From the NCBI RefSeq assembly GCF_004209755.1, contig NZ_CP035913.1:2108001-2172000 (forward strand): a stretch of DNA of 64,000 nucleotides. Reading direction: 5' to 3'. Below are positions 21,452-30,489 of this stretch, piece by piece (position 1 is the first letter of the stretch; the number at the start of each line of letters is the position of its first letter). The notes beneath the pieces are model-generated. The model was not told the DNA's origin. It was given only the letters and a program-made list of their open reading frames with translations, and searched no databases. The DNA comes from Pseudoduganella lutea (GTDB lineage: Bacteria > Pseudomonadota > Gammaproteobacteria > Burkholderiales > Burkholderiaceae_D). The translations under genes and the position numbers were made by a program.

Positions 21452-22132
21452 ATGAGTTTCCGCACTTCCCCCCTGCTGCGCACGCGCCAGCAGGGCAGCA
21501 CGCTGGTCGGCATCATCATCGGCCTGGTCATTGGTCTCGTCATCGCGGTCATCGTGGCGCTGGTCATCACCAAGGGGCAGTCCCCGTTCACCGAACGCAC
21601 GGCGCGCGCCAACAAGCCGGCCGAATCGTCCGGCCAGATCGCCGATCCGAACAAGCCGATGTACGGCAACCGCGAAGCGGCGCGCAGCGCCAACCGCGAC
21701 TTCGAACGCGAGCAGAAACAGCCGCAGGCGGCACCGGCACCCACGCCGGCCGCCGATCCGCTGCAAGCCGTGGTGGACCGTATCCAGAATGGCGGCGAGC
21801 CGAAGGCCGGCACGCCGGCCTCGCCGGTACCGCCCAACACGGCCGCGCCGCCGACGCAATCGGCCGCTCCTGCGCCATCCCCGGCGGGCGAGGACAAGTG
21901 GGTGTATTACCTGCAGGCCGGCGCCTACCGTGAAACGGCCGATGCCGAAGCCGTGCGCGCCAAGCTGGCGCTGCTGGGCTTTGAAGCGTCCGTTACCGAC
22001 CGCACCACCGATTCGGGCGTGCTGCACCGCGTGCGCGTGGGTCCGTTCACGCAGGTCGAGGCGATGAACAAGGTGCGCGGCAAGCTGTCCGAGAACGGCG
22101 TCGATGTCGCCGTCGTCCGCAACCAGAAATGA
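21452..22132 (+). CDS. FtsN-like SPOR domain protein
   Basis: A 226-residue bitopic protein: a short cytoplasmic N-terminus, one transmembrane helix (TLVGIIIGLVIGLVIAVIVA, about residues 17-40), a Pro/Ala-rich periplasmic linker, and a C-terminal SPOR domain (about 148-224) that binds denuded septal glycan. This architecture is that of FtsN, the late divisome activator, and Burkholderiales FtsN-like proteins are often found beside argS. The essential FtsN core helix region cannot be confirmed by eye, so the symbol is left empty. Confidence 0.85.
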   Translation: MSFRTSPLLRTRQQGSTLVGIIIGLVIGLVIAVIVALVITKGQSPFTERTARANKPAESSGQIADPNKPMYGNREAARSANRDFEREQKQPQAAPAPTPAADPLQAVVDRIQNGGEPKAGTPASPVPPNTAAPPTQSAAPAPSPAGEDKWVYYLQAGAYRETADAEAVRAKLALLGFEASVTDRTTDSGVLHRVRVGPFTQVEAMNKVRGKLSENGVDVAVVRNQK

Positions 22133-22142
22133 TGGAGCCCTC

Positions 22143-22826
22143 ATGCGCTTGTTGAAGCCGACCTTGAAGCAGATCCTCTCCGCCACCGTGTTCGCCTTCT
22201 TCGCCGCCGGCGCGGCCGCCTCGCCCGCCGCGCCGAAGGAAGGCGCCGAGTACAAGGCGCTGCCGACGCCGCAGCCGACCGACACCGGCAAGAAGGTCGA
22301 GGTGATCGAGTTCTTCGCCTACTGGTGCCCGCATTGCCACACATTCGATCCGACCCTGTCGGCCTGGGTGAAGAAGCAGGGCGACAACATCGTCTTCAAG
22401 CGCGTGCACGTGCCCTACAACGAGCGCCTGGCGCCGCAGCAGAAGCTGTACTACTCGCTGGAATCGCTCGGCCTGGCCGATGCGCTGCAGCCGAAGGTGC
22501 TGGCGGCACTGCACGGCGGTGGCCAGACCTTTACCCGCGACGACGAAGTATTCGACTGGGTGGCGAAGCATGGCGTCGACCGCCAGAAGTTCATCGACAC
22601 CTATCGCTCGTTCGGCGTGGCCGGCAAGGTGCGCCGCTCGGCCGCGCTGATGGAAAGCTACAAGGTCGAGTACTGGCCGCTGATCATCGTCGATGGCCGC
22701 TGGCAGGCGTCGCCCAGCCTGACGGGCGAAGCCAACAAGAACCTCGATACCGAGGCCGCGCAGCAGCAGGCCACCACGCAGGTGCTCGACTTCCTCGTCG
22801 CGAAGGCGAAGGCCGAGAAAAAATAA
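22143..22826 (+). CDS. dsbA: DsbA-type thiol:disulfide interchange protein
   Basis: A periplasmic thioredoxin-fold oxidase of 227 residues that introduces disulfides into exported proteins. The signal peptide is residues 1-26 (LSATVFAFFAAGAAA). The active site FAYWCPHCH has Cys62 and Cys65 in the CPHC form typical of DsbA. The helical insertion follows, and the cis-Pro region is EYWPLIIVDG. ATG at 22143 is chosen over an in-frame start 39 bases earlier because it begins the signal peptide. Its stop overlaps the start of the next gene (TAATG). Confidence 0.9.
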   Translation: MRLLKPTLKQILSATVFAFFAAGAAASPAAPKEGAEYKALPTPQPTDTGKKVEVIEFFAYWCPHCHTFDPTLSAWVKKQGDNIVFKRVHVPYNERLAPQQKLYYSLESLGLADALQPKVLAALHGGGQTFTRDDEVFDWVAKHGVDRQKFIDTYRSFGVAGKVRRSAALMESYKVEYWPLIIVDGRWQASPSLTGEANKNLDTEAAQQQATTQVLDFLVAKAKAEKK

Positions 22827-23668
22827 TGGCTGATGTATTGGCCAGCGTATCGGCCAAGGCATCGGCCACCGCATTGACCAAGCTTTCGGCCGCTGCCGGC
22901 CCGCGCGTGTTCATCACGGGCGCTTCCAGCGGTATCGGCGCCGCCCTCGCCGCCCGGTATGCGGCGCAAGGCGCCACCCTCGGCCTGTTTGCCCGCCGCG
23001 AGCCGGTATTGCGCGAACTGGCCGCGTCCCTCCCCTTCCCCGAAAAGCACAGCATTCATGCCGGCGACGTCTGCGACCACGCGGCGCTCGCCGCCGCGGC
23101 CCGCGCCTTCATCGCGCACGCCGGCGGCATCGACATCGTGATCGCCAGTGCCGGCATCTCGCACGGCACGCTGACCGAAGTGCCCGAAGACTTGCCGGTC
23201 TTCGAAACGATCATCGCCACCAACGTGACCGCCACGGTGGCCACGTTCGCGCCCTTCATCGAGGCGATGCGCGAACAGGGCCACGGCACGCTCGTCGGTA
23301 TCGCCAGCGTGGCCGGCGTGCGCGGGTTGCCGGGCGGCGGCGCCTACAGTGCCTCGAAGGCCGCCGTCGTCACGTATTGCGAAGCGCTGCGGCTGGAAAT
23401 GCGCCGTCACGGCATTCGCGTGGTCACGATCGCCCCCGGCTACATCGACACGCCGATGACCCGCCAGAACAAGTACCACATGCCATTCCTGATGACGCCG
23501 GAACGCTTTGCCGCCAGCGCGGTGCGGGCGATTGCCGGCGGCGTGCGCTACCGTGTGATTCCGTGGCAGATGGGCGTGGTGGCAAGGCTGCTGCGCTGGC
23601 TGCCGGACGCGCTGTATGATCTGGCCTTTGCCCGCGCGCCGCGCAAGGCGCGCAAATCCGCATCATGA
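22826..23668 (+). CDS. SDR family NAD(P)-dependent oxidoreductase
   Basis: A 280-residue classical short-chain dehydrogenase/reductase. The cofactor motif is TGASSGIG, the NAG equivalent is ASAGIS, and the catalytic Ser, Tyr and Lys are in IASVAG and YSASK. A PGYIDTPMT segment follows the active site, and a C-terminal hydrophobic tail may associate with membrane. The substrate is unknown; similar SDRs act on lipids or ketones. Its start overlaps the dsbA stop and its end overlaps birA by 4 bases, so it is firmly inside the operon. Confidence 0.88.
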   Translation: MADVLASVSAKASATALTKLSAAAGPRVFITGASSGIGAALAARYAAQGATLGLFARREPVLRELAASLPFPEKHSIHAGDVCDHAALAAAARAFIAHAGGIDIVIASAGISHGTLTEVPEDLPVFETIIATNVTATVATFAPFIEAMREQGHGTLVGIASVAGVRGLPGGGAYSASKAAVVTYCEALRLEMRRHGIRVVTIAPGYIDTPMTRQNKYHMPFLMTPERFAASAVRAIAGGVRYRVIPWQMGVVARLLRWLPDALYDLAFARAPRKARKSAS

Positions 23669-24477
23669 CCGATTCCATGTCCTTCGCCCCCGCTTCGCTC
23701 CTGGACCCTGGCAGCATCGGCGCGCGCTGCGCCGCCAGCGCTTCCCACGTGGCCATCGAGGCCGTGGCGGAAACCGGTTCCACCAATGCCGACCTGCTGG
23801 CCCGCCTGCCGGCCGGCACGCTCTCCGGCCCCGTGCTGAGGATCGCCGACGTGCAGACGGCCGGCCGTGGCCGCGCCGGGCGCCCATGGCTGTCGGCACC
23901 CGGCGCATCGCTGACGTTTTCGCTGGCATGGCCGTTCAAGGGGCCGCTGCAGCGGCTGGCCGGGCTGCCGCTGGCGGTGGGCGTGGCGCTGGCCGAAACG
24001 GTGGCGTCGCTCGACGTGCCGGTGCAGCTGAAATGGCCGAACGACCTGATGAAGGATGGCGCCAAGCTGGCCGGCATTCTCGTCGAGACGGGCACCGCGC
24101 CCGATGGCACGCTGTGGGCCGTGATCGGCTGCGGCATGAACCTTGTCATGCCCGACGATATGGAGGCGCAGATCGGCCGCGCCGTCGCGTCGGCGCCCTG
24201 GCTGGCGCGGATGGATCGCAACGCGCTGGTGGCGCTGCTGCTGTCGCGCCTGGCCGCCGTACTGGCGGAGTTCGACGATACGGGCTTTGCGCCGTTCCGC
24301 GACCGGTGGAATGCGCTGCAGGCATGGCGCGGCGAGCCCGTCAATATCCTGGACCAGGGCAACATCATCCAGCAAGGGATCGCCGCCGGTGTCGACGACG
24401 CCGGCCGGCTGCTGCTCGATACGCCTGGCGGCCGCGTGGCCGTGCTGTCAGGCGACGTGTCGCTGAGGCTTGCGTGA
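23665..24477 (+). CDS. birA: Biotin-[acetyl-CoA-carboxylase] ligase (no DNA-binding domain)
   Basis: Attaches biotin to the carrier subunit of acetyl-CoA carboxylase via biotinyl-AMP. The 270-residue protein has the biotin and ATP-binding loop GRGRAGRPW, KWPNDL and the following GILVET strand, plus a C-terminal SH3-like domain. The N-terminal winged helix of E. coli BirA is absent (group I enzyme), so it should not repress biotin genes. ATGA overlap with the preceding SDR gene and TGATG overlap with coaX show tight coupling. Confidence 0.93.
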   Translation: MTDSMSFAPASLLDPGSIGARCAASASHVAIEAVAETGSTNADLLARLPAGTLSGPVLRIADVQTAGRGRAGRPWLSAPGASLTFSLAWPFKGPLQRLAGLPLAVGVALAETVASLDVPVQLKWPNDLMKDGAKLAGILVETGTAPDGTLWAVIGCGMNLVMPDDMEAQIGRAVASAPWLARMDRNALVALLLSRLAAVLAEFDDTGFAPFRDRWNALQAWRGEPVNILDQGNIIQQGIAAGVDDAGRLLLDTPGGRVAVLSGDVSLRLA

Positions 24478-25280
24478 TGGTGGCGGCGACGGTGGACATG
24501 AAAGCGGAATCTGCCGGCACCTGGCTGCTGCTCGATGCCGGCAATACCCGCGTCAAGTGGGCGCTGGCCGATGCCGACGCGCCGCTGGGCCAGTGGCGCG
24601 TGCAGGGCGCGATGGCGCATGGCCTGCTCGACACCTTGATCGCCGAGTGGCAGGCGGCGGGTATCGTGCCAGCACGGGTGCTGGCGGCCAACGTGGCCGG
24701 TGGCGGCGTGCGCGCCGCGATCGAAGGCGCGCTGCGCGTTTGCGCGCCGGCCGCGGCGGTCGAATGGTTCGCCGCCGTGCCCTCGCGCGCCGGCATCGTC
24801 AACGGCTATGCCAATCCCGCGCAACTGGGCTGCGACCGTTTTGCCGCCGCGATCGGCGTGCGCGCGCTGGTACCTGGCCGCCCCGTGGTCATCGCCAACT
24901 GCGGCACGGCGACCACGGTGGATGCCGTGACGGCGGACGGCACGTTCATCGGTGGCATGATCCTGCCGGGGCTGCGACTGATGTCCGGCGCGCTGGCGCG
25001 CAACACGGCGCAGCTGCCGCAGATCGACGCGGGTACCGTACTGCCGCCGACGTTCGCGGACAACACGCATGATGCGATCCTGTCCGGCTGCCTGGCCGCC
25101 CAGGCCGGCGCAATCGAACGCGCGGTGGGCGCCCTTGGCGGTGCCGCATGTATCATCTCCGGTGGCGCCGCTCCCCTGATCGCCCCGGCATTGAACGTGC
25201 CTGCGCGCCATGTGGACAATATCGTGATGCTCGGCCTGCACGCGGCGCTGCTGGCCGGCGAAATGGGTGAAACATGCTGA
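24477..25280 (+). CDS. coaX: Type III pantothenate kinase
   Basis: Phosphorylates pantothenate in the first step of coenzyme A synthesis. The 267-residue protein has the ASKHA-fold phosphate-1 motif LLLDAGNTRVKW, the GCDRFAAAIGVRA segment, the NCGTATTVD phosphate-2 motif and GGMILPGLRLM. The start at 24477 shares its A with the birA stop codon. birA-coaX adjacency is common in Burkholderiales. No CoaA (type I kinase) gene is in this window. Confidence 0.95.
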   Translation: MVAATVDMKAESAGTWLLLDAGNTRVKWALADADAPLGQWRVQGAMAHGLLDTLIAEWQAAGIVPARVLAANVAGGGVRAAIEGALRVCAPAAAVEWFAAVPSRAGIVNGYANPAQLGCDRFAAAIGVRALVPGRPVVIANCGTATTVDAVTADGTFIGGMILPGLRLMSGALARNTAQLPQIDAGTVLPPTFADNTHDAILSGCLAAQAGAIERAVGALGGAACIISGGAAPLIAPALNVPARHVDNIVMLGLHAALLAGEMGETC

Positions 25281-25287
25281 CTACGCC

Positions 25288-25971
25288 ATGCTGAAATTCT
25301 GCTTCTTCGCGCTGCTGGCCGCGAACGTGGCACTGTTCGCCGTCGGCAAGGGCCTGGTGGGCGACGTGGCCGAAGGCGAACGGGAACCCGCGCGCATGGA
25401 AAAGCAGCTCAATGCCAAAGCGCTGAAAGTGATTGCGCCCACGCAGGCTGTCGCGGCCGCCGCGCAAGCCGCTCCGCCCGGCCCGGCGCCGAAGGATGAA
25501 GCGGTGGCTGTGGCCTGCATCGAAGTCGGCAACTTCGTGCTGGCCGAGGCGCGCCGCTTCGAGGCCGAACTGGCACCGCTGGAACTGGGGGACCGCCAGT
25601 CGCGTCGTAACGTGCAAGGGCAGGATGTGTCGGGCTACGTCGTCAACATCCCGCCCTTCCCCAACCGGGACGCGGCGAACCGCAAGGCCGCCGAGCTGCG
25701 CGCGAAAGGCGTGGAAAACTTCTACATCATCCCCGATGGCCAGCCGATGAAGCTGGCGATCTCGCTGGGCGTGTTCAAGCAGGAAGCGGCCGCGCAGACG
25801 CAGCTCGCGGCACTGGTCAAGCAGGGCGTCACCGGCGCCCGCATCAGCCCGCGCTATGCTCCATCGAAGCAGCTCGTCTTCCAGTTCCGCGACATCGGTG
25901 CCACCACCCGTGCCCGGCTAGAGAAAATCGCCGCCGGCTTCAAGGAACAGCAGCTGCGCAAGTGCCAATGA
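25288..25971 (+). CDS. SPOR domain exported protein
   Basis: A 227-residue protein with an N-terminal signal anchor (MLKFCFFALLAANVALFAVG), a charged linker, an Ala-rich stretch and a C-terminal SPOR-like domain (about 120-205, SGYVVNIPPFPNRDAANRKA ... LAISLGVFKQ). It ends the argS-birA-coaX cluster, 7 bases after coaX. SPOR domains bind septal peptidoglycan. Its 3' end meets the rlpA gene head-on, with a large palindrome filling the gap. Confidence 0.8.
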   Translation: MLKFCFFALLAANVALFAVGKGLVGDVAEGEREPARMEKQLNAKALKVIAPTQAVAAAAQAAPPGPAPKDEAVAVACIEVGNFVLAEARRFEAELAPLELGDRQSRRNVQGQDVSGYVVNIPPFPNRDAANRKAAELRAKGVENFYIIPDGQPMKLAISLGVFKQEAAAQTQLAALVKQGVTGARISPRYAPSKQLVFQFRDIGATTRARLEKIAAGFKEQQLRKCQ

Positions 25972-26085
25972 AAAATTGCCTGAAACCGGGGGCGCGGCAG
26001 GGGTTTCGCAGAGCATGCTCTGCGCCTGCCAAGCAGTATTGGCATGCATGCCAATACTCCTTCCAGACCCGGTTTCGGCAATTTT
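25972..26085. repeat. Nested palindromic (cloverleaf-like) intergenic element
   Basis: Outer arms of 18 bp (25972-25990 with 26068-26085, one bulged T; AAAATTGCC...GAAACCGGG against CCCGGTTTCGGCAATTTT) enclose two further hairpins. One is GGCAGG (25996-26001) / CCTGCC (26025-26030) around the perfect 16-base palindrome GCAGAGCATGCTCTGC (26008-26023). The other is a perfect 24-base palindrome at 26035-26058. The element fills the whole gap between two convergent stop codons, and its outer arms end in A/T runs, so it could act as a bidirectional terminator. Confidence 0.8.
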
Positions 26086-26086
26086 G

Positions 26087-27136
26087 TTAATTCACTTCGC
26101 GCTGCACGATAAGGGGCTTGAGCTGCAGCGCGGTGGGCAGCCGTGCGGCGGCCGCGGCGGCTTCTTCGCGTGAGCCGTACGGGCCGCCGTACAGACGGTA
26201 CAGCGAGCCGGCCTGCACCACGGCGAAGTCGCTGCCGCGGGTTGCCCCGGCAAGCCGTTCGCGCATCCTGGCGGCACTGTTTTCCTTGGCATAGGCACCC
26301 AGCTGCAGGTAGTAGCCGCTGGACGATGGCGCGGCCGTGTCGGTTGCCGTGTCACGCGACAGGATGAAGTCTTCCAGTTCGTCCGGCCCCGCGCCCGGCA
26401 GCAGCGGCGCTCCCGGCCGCAGTGCGCTGGCCGGCACGCCCTCGACGGCCGCGATGACGGCACCGGCCTTGCGTGCCGCGACCATCCGCTCGATCTCGTC
26501 CGGCATGATGCGCGTGACTTCCAGCTCGCTGCTGCCATTGAGCAGCAAGCCCAGTTTCAGCGCCGCCGTGTAGGAAACATCGATCACGCGCGACGACTTG
26601 AACGGCCCGCGGTCGTTGACCCGCACCACGACCGACTTGCCGGTCGCCAGGTTCGTGACCCGCGCATACGAAGGGATCGGCAGGGTCGGGTGGGCGGCCG
26701 ACATCTTGTACATGTCATACAGTTCGCCGGACGACGTGCGCTGCCCATGGAACTTCTTGCCATACCAGGTGCCCATGCCGCGCACCGTGTACGGCTTGTC
26801 GTTCGGGATCGGCTCGTAGGTGGTGCCGAACACGGTGTACGGCCGGTTGGAGCGTGGCAGCAGCGGATCGTTGCGCACTTCGGCATCGGGCGTCTGCAGC
26901 AGGTTCGGCGGCGGGTTCTCGCCCGGGCCGTCGTCCTTGTAGTAGCCGCCGCGGCCGGAGCCGGCCGGCGGCAGCACGGGCACGCCGGCTTCGCGCTGCT
27001 TCGGCTTGACCTTCGGTGCACCCGGCAAGTGGCTCACGACCTCGGGGCCGCCGCAGCCGGCCAGCGCCAGCAGCGCCGTCAGCAGCGTGCACGAACCTGC
27101 GCGCGACAAGGACAAAGACAAAAACCGGCGCGCCAT
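26087..27136 (-). CDS. rlpA: Septal ring lytic transglycosylase RlpA (lipoprotein with SPOR domain)
   Basis: A 349-residue outer-membrane lipoprotein that cleaves glycan strands lacking stem peptides at the septum. It has a signal peptide with lipobox LALAGC, a Pro-rich linker, the double-psi beta-barrel (about 110-205: GMGTWYGKKFHGQRTSSGE, with catalytic acidic and His region AAHPTLP, VRVNDRGPF), and a C-terminal SPOR domain (about 270-345, GYYLQLGAY). Its start overlaps the rodA stop by one base (TGATG), so it is translated with the elongasome genes. Confidence 0.95.
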   Translation of the reverse strand: MARRFLSLSLSRAGSCTLLTALLALAGCGGPEVVSHLPGAPKVKPKQREAGVPVLPPAGSGRGGYYKDDGPGENPPPNLLQTPDAEVRNDPLLPRSNRPYTVFGTTYEPIPNDKPYTVRGMGTWYGKKFHGQRTSSGELYDMYKMSAAHPTLPIPSYARVTNLATGKSVVVRVNDRGPFKSSRVIDVSYTAALKLGLLLNGSSELEVTRIMPDEIERMVAARKAGAVIAAVEGVPASALRPGAPLLPGAGPDELEDFILSRDTATDTAAPSSSGYYLQLGAYAKENSAARMRERLAGATRGSDFAVVQAGSLYRLYGGPYGSREEAAAAAARLPTALQLKPLIVQREVN

Positions 27137-28251
27137 CAGGTCTGCACCAGCTTACGGTGACGCTGCACGCTCATCAGGATCCCGGACACGATCCCCAGCG
27201 TCAGCAAGGCGGTGCCGCCATAGCTCATGAAAGGCAGCGGCACGCCCACCACGGGCAGGATGCCGCTCACCATTCCCATGTTCACAAAGGCATAAGTAAA
27301 GAAAATCATCGTCATCGCTCCTGCCAGCAGGCGTGTGAAGAAATTGGGTGCGTTGGCCGCGATCATCATGCCACGGCCGATCAGCAGCAGGTATAGCAGC
27401 AGCAGGAACAGGTTGCCCGCCAGGCCAAACTCCTCCGAGTAGACGGAGAAGATGAAGTCGGTGGTGCGTTCGGGAATGAATTCCAGGTGCGTTTGCGTGC
27501 CCTTCGTCCACCCTTTCCCCATGATGCCGCCCGAGCCGATCGCGATCGTCGACTGGATGATGTGGAAGCCCTTGCCCAGCGGGTCGGCGGTCGGATCGAT
27601 CAGCGTCATCACGCGTTCACGCTGGTAATCGTGCATCATCGACCAGGCCACCGGCATGAAGCACGCGCCCGCCACCACCAGCGCAAGCATTGCGCGCCAT
27701 GGCAGTCCGGCGAGGTAGATGACCGCGAATCCCGCGGCCACCACCAGCAGCGAGGTGCCGAGATCCGGCTGGCGCATCACCAGGCCCACGGGCACCATCA
27801 GCAGCAAGGCACCGACGAGGTAGGAGTGCCAGCGCAGGTGCCCCTGCTGGTTCTGGAAATACCAGGCCAGCATCAGCGGCACGGCGATCTTGGCCAGTTC
27901 GGAGGGCTGGATGTCGATGAAGCCGATATGCAGCCAGCGCCGCGCGCCGAGCTTGATGGTGCCGAACAGCGCCACCGCGACCAGCAGCAGCACGGTCACC
28001 GTGTAGGCAGGCACCGCGATCCGCATCAGGTTCTGCGGCGAGATATTCGATGTGATCCACATGACGAGCACGCACATCGCGATATTGCGCAACTGGTCCT
28101 CGATCTTGCCTTCGATACCCAGGCTGGCCGAGAACAACGTGATCAGGCTGGTCGTCAGCAGCAGCACGAGCAGGAGCAGCAGCGGCGGATCGAATACCGC
28201 CACATAGGGTTTCACGCGCCGCCACAGCGAGCGTCGTTCGTTGATGCGCAT
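27136..28251 (-). CDS. rodA: Rod shape-determining peptidoglycan polymerase RodA
   Basis: A SEDS-family glycosyltransferase of 371 residues that polymerises lipid II during cell elongation, paired with PBP2. About ten transmembrane helices are visible. Family landmarks include SELAKIAVPLMLAWY, the RQPDLGTSLLV segment with the putative catalytic Asp, and the C-terminal LPFMSYGGTALLT. It lies one base after mrdA (PBP2), as in most proteobacterial mre-mrd clusters. Confidence 0.96.
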   Translation of the reverse strand: MRINERRSLWRRVKPYVAVFDPPLLLLLVLLLTTSLITLFSASLGIEGKIEDQLRNIAMCVLVMWITSNISPQNLMRIAVPAYTVTVLLLVAVALFGTIKLGARRWLHIGFIDIQPSELAKIAVPLMLAWYFQNQQGHLRWHSYLVGALLLMVPVGLVMRQPDLGTSLLVVAAGFAVIYLAGLPWRAMLALVVAGACFMPVAWSMMHDYQRERVMTLIDPTADPLGKGFHIIQSTIAIGSGGIMGKGWTKGTQTHLEFIPERTTDFIFSVYSEEFGLAGNLFLLLLYLLLIGRGMMIAANAPNFFTRLLAGAMTMIFFTYAFVNMGMVSGILPVVGVPLPFMSYGGTALLTLGIVSGILMSVQRHRKLVQT

Positions 28252-28252
28252 A

Positions 28253-30472
28253 TTATTCCCAGTTCCTTGGCGGGACGGCCGGCGCCGCGGCCGGTGCCCT
28301 GGCAGCCGGTGCCCTGGCGGCGGGCTGCGATGGCGACGGCGACGGTGCGGGCGCGCGGCCGGCAGGCGGAGCCGTCGTCGCCGGACGTACCGGCATCAGC
28401 CCCGGCCCGGGCGGCGTCGCGGCGGGCCGGCCGGCCGCGTTCGGCGCCGCGCCGGCGGCCGGTTGCGCCGGCGTCCCCGCAGGTGGCTGTGCACCGGCCT
28501 GGCCCGCCAGCTGTTCACGCGCCAGCGCCGCCTCTTCCTCGGCAAGCGGGCCTTCGATGGGCTCGAACACTTCAGCGTCCTCCTTGGGTACCTTGTCCGT
28601 GTTCTTCTCGGTCGGCCGCTTGCCGAGTATGTAGTAATCGAGCACCTTGCGGGCGATCGGCGCCGCCACGGCGCCGCCGAAGCCTGCATTCTCCACCACC
28701 ATGGCGAGCACGATGCGCGGCTTTTCCGCCGGGGCGAAGGCCACGAACAGCGCGTTGTCGCGCAGGCGCTCGGCCAGTGTCTTGGCGTTGTACTTCTCGT
28801 TCTTGCGAATGCCCACGACCTGCGCGGTACCCGTCTTGCCGCCCACGGTGTAGCCCACGCCGGCGAACGCGCGGGTGGCGGTGCCGCCCTGCTCGCTCAC
28901 CACGCCCACCATCGCATCCTTGATGAGGTCGATGTTCTGCTGCTTCAGCGGAATGCGGTAGCTTTCCTTTGGCACGGTCAGCGTGCGGGCGCGCGTGCCG
29001 CCATCCTCGATGATCTTGACGAGGTGCGGCTTCATGACGACACCATTGTTGGCCAGGTTCGCCACGGCGTGCGCGATCTGCAGCGGCGTGTACGAGTTGT
29101 AGCCGGAACCGTTCGACACCGAGATCGTGTCCCCGCCCACCCACTTGCCCGCCGCCGGGTTCTTCTTGTAGCGCGACTGCTTCCATGCCTTCGACGGCAG
29201 CACGCCGGTCTTTTCGTTATCGAGGTCGATGCCGGTCTTCTGGCCGAAGCCGAACGGCTTCATGAAGTCGTGGATCATGTCGATCCCCATGTCGCGGCCC
29301 AGGTGGTAGTAATACGTGTTGCACGACACGACGATCGACTTGCGCAGGTCCACCGTGCCGTGGCCGTGCACCACGTCGTCGCGGAATTTGTGGGTGCCCA
29401 GGTACATGTAGCCCGGATCGAAGATCGCCTGCGACGGCGTGCGCTTGCCAGTCTCCAGCGCGGCCAGCGCCATGAACGGCTTGAAGGTGGAACCCGGCGC
29501 ATAGGTGCCGGACAGCGGCCGGTTCACCATCGGCCGGTCCAGCGAAGTATTGAGTTCATTCCAGCTCTGCGTGTCGATGCCGTCGACGAACAGGTTCGGA
29601 TCGTAGCCCGGTCGCGACACGTAGGCCAGCACGTCGCCGGTCGACGGTTCGATCGCCACCAATGCGCCGCGCCATTCGCCGAACGCTTCTTCGGCGATCT
29701 TTTGCAGCTCGATGTCGATCGACAGGATCAGGTTGCTGCCGGAGGTCGGCGGCTTGCGCGACAGCGTGCGGATCGCGCGGCCGCCGGCGGACACCTCCAC
29801 TTCCTCGTAGCCGGTGATGCCATGCAGGTGCTTTTCGTAGCTCTTCTCCAGGCCTTCCTTGCCGATGTAGTCCGTACCGTTGTAGTTGGCCGCGTCCTCG
29901 CGCTCCTCGATCGCCTTGGCCTCCTTCTGGTTGATGCGGCCGATGTAGCCGATCACGTGCGAGGCCGCCTCACCCAGCGGGTAGTTGCGGAACAGGCGTG
30001 CCTGCACTTCGACGCCGGGGTAGCGGAAACGGTTCGCCGTGAAGCGCGCCACTTCCTCGTCGGACAGCCGGGTGCGCAGCGGAATGCTGGCGAAGTTCTT
30101 CGACTCGTCCATCAGCTTCCTGAAGCGGCGGCGGTCCTTCGGCGTCACTTCCACGATCAGGGCCAGTGAATCGATCATTTCCTCGAGAGGCACGCGCAGC
30201 TTCGACGGCGTGATCTCGAGCGTGTAGGCCGAATAGTTGCGCGCCAGGACCACGCCGTTGCGGTCGAGGATCAGCCCACGGTTCGGCTGGACCGGCACCA
30301 CGGCGATCCGGTTGTCCTCCGCCTGCGCCATGTAGTCGCTGTGCCGGATCACCTGCAGCCAGACCAGGCGCGCAAGCAGCAGCGCGAAGCAGATGAAGAC
30401 GAGGGAGCCGAGCAGCGTCAGCCGCACCCGGAACAGGTGCAGTTCGCGCTCGTTGTTCTTCAGCTCTGTCAT
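28253..30472 (-). CDS. mrdA: Penicillin-binding protein 2 (elongasome transpeptidase)
   Basis: Cross-links peptidoglycan during lateral growth. The 739-residue protein has a short cytoplasmic N-terminus, one transmembrane helix (LLGSLVFICFALLLARLVW), the dimerisation and pedestal domain, and a transpeptidase domain with Ser328 in STFKP, the SxN motif in SVSNGSG and KTGTAQ. The C-terminal ~110 residues are an Ala/Pro-rich tail not needed for catalysis and much longer than in E. coli PBP2 (633 residues). It sits between mreD and rodA in the elongasome operon. Confidence 0.96.
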   Translation of the reverse strand: MTELKNNERELHLFRVRLTLLGSLVFICFALLLARLVWLQVIRHSDYMAQAEDNRIAVVPVQPNRGLILDRNGVVLARNYSAYTLEITPSKLRVPLEEMIDSLALIVEVTPKDRRRFRKLMDESKNFASIPLRTRLSDEEVARFTANRFRYPGVEVQARLFRNYPLGEAASHVIGYIGRINQKEAKAIEEREDAANYNGTDYIGKEGLEKSYEKHLHGITGYEEVEVSAGGRAIRTLSRKPPTSGSNLILSIDIELQKIAEEAFGEWRGALVAIEPSTGDVLAYVSRPGYDPNLFVDGIDTQSWNELNTSLDRPMVNRPLSGTYAPGSTFKPFMALAALETGKRTPSQAIFDPGYMYLGTHKFRDDVVHGHGTVDLRKSIVVSCNTYYYHLGRDMGIDMIHDFMKPFGFGQKTGIDLDNEKTGVLPSKAWKQSRYKKNPAAGKWVGGDTISVSNGSGYNSYTPLQIAHAVANLANNGVVMKPHLVKIIEDGGTRARTLTVPKESYRIPLKQQNIDLIKDAMVGVVSEQGGTATRAFAGVGYTVGGKTGTAQVVGIRKNEKYNAKTLAERLRDNALFVAFAPAEKPRIVLAMVVENAGFGGAVAAPIARKVLDYYILGKRPTEKNTDKVPKEDAEVFEPIEGPLAEEEAALAREQLAGQAGAQPPAGTPAQPAAGAAPNAAGRPAATPPGPGLMPVRPATTAPPAGRAPAPSPSPSQPAARAPAARAPAAAPAVPPRNWE

Positions 30473-30489
30473 GATTGGCTATCGGCGCA

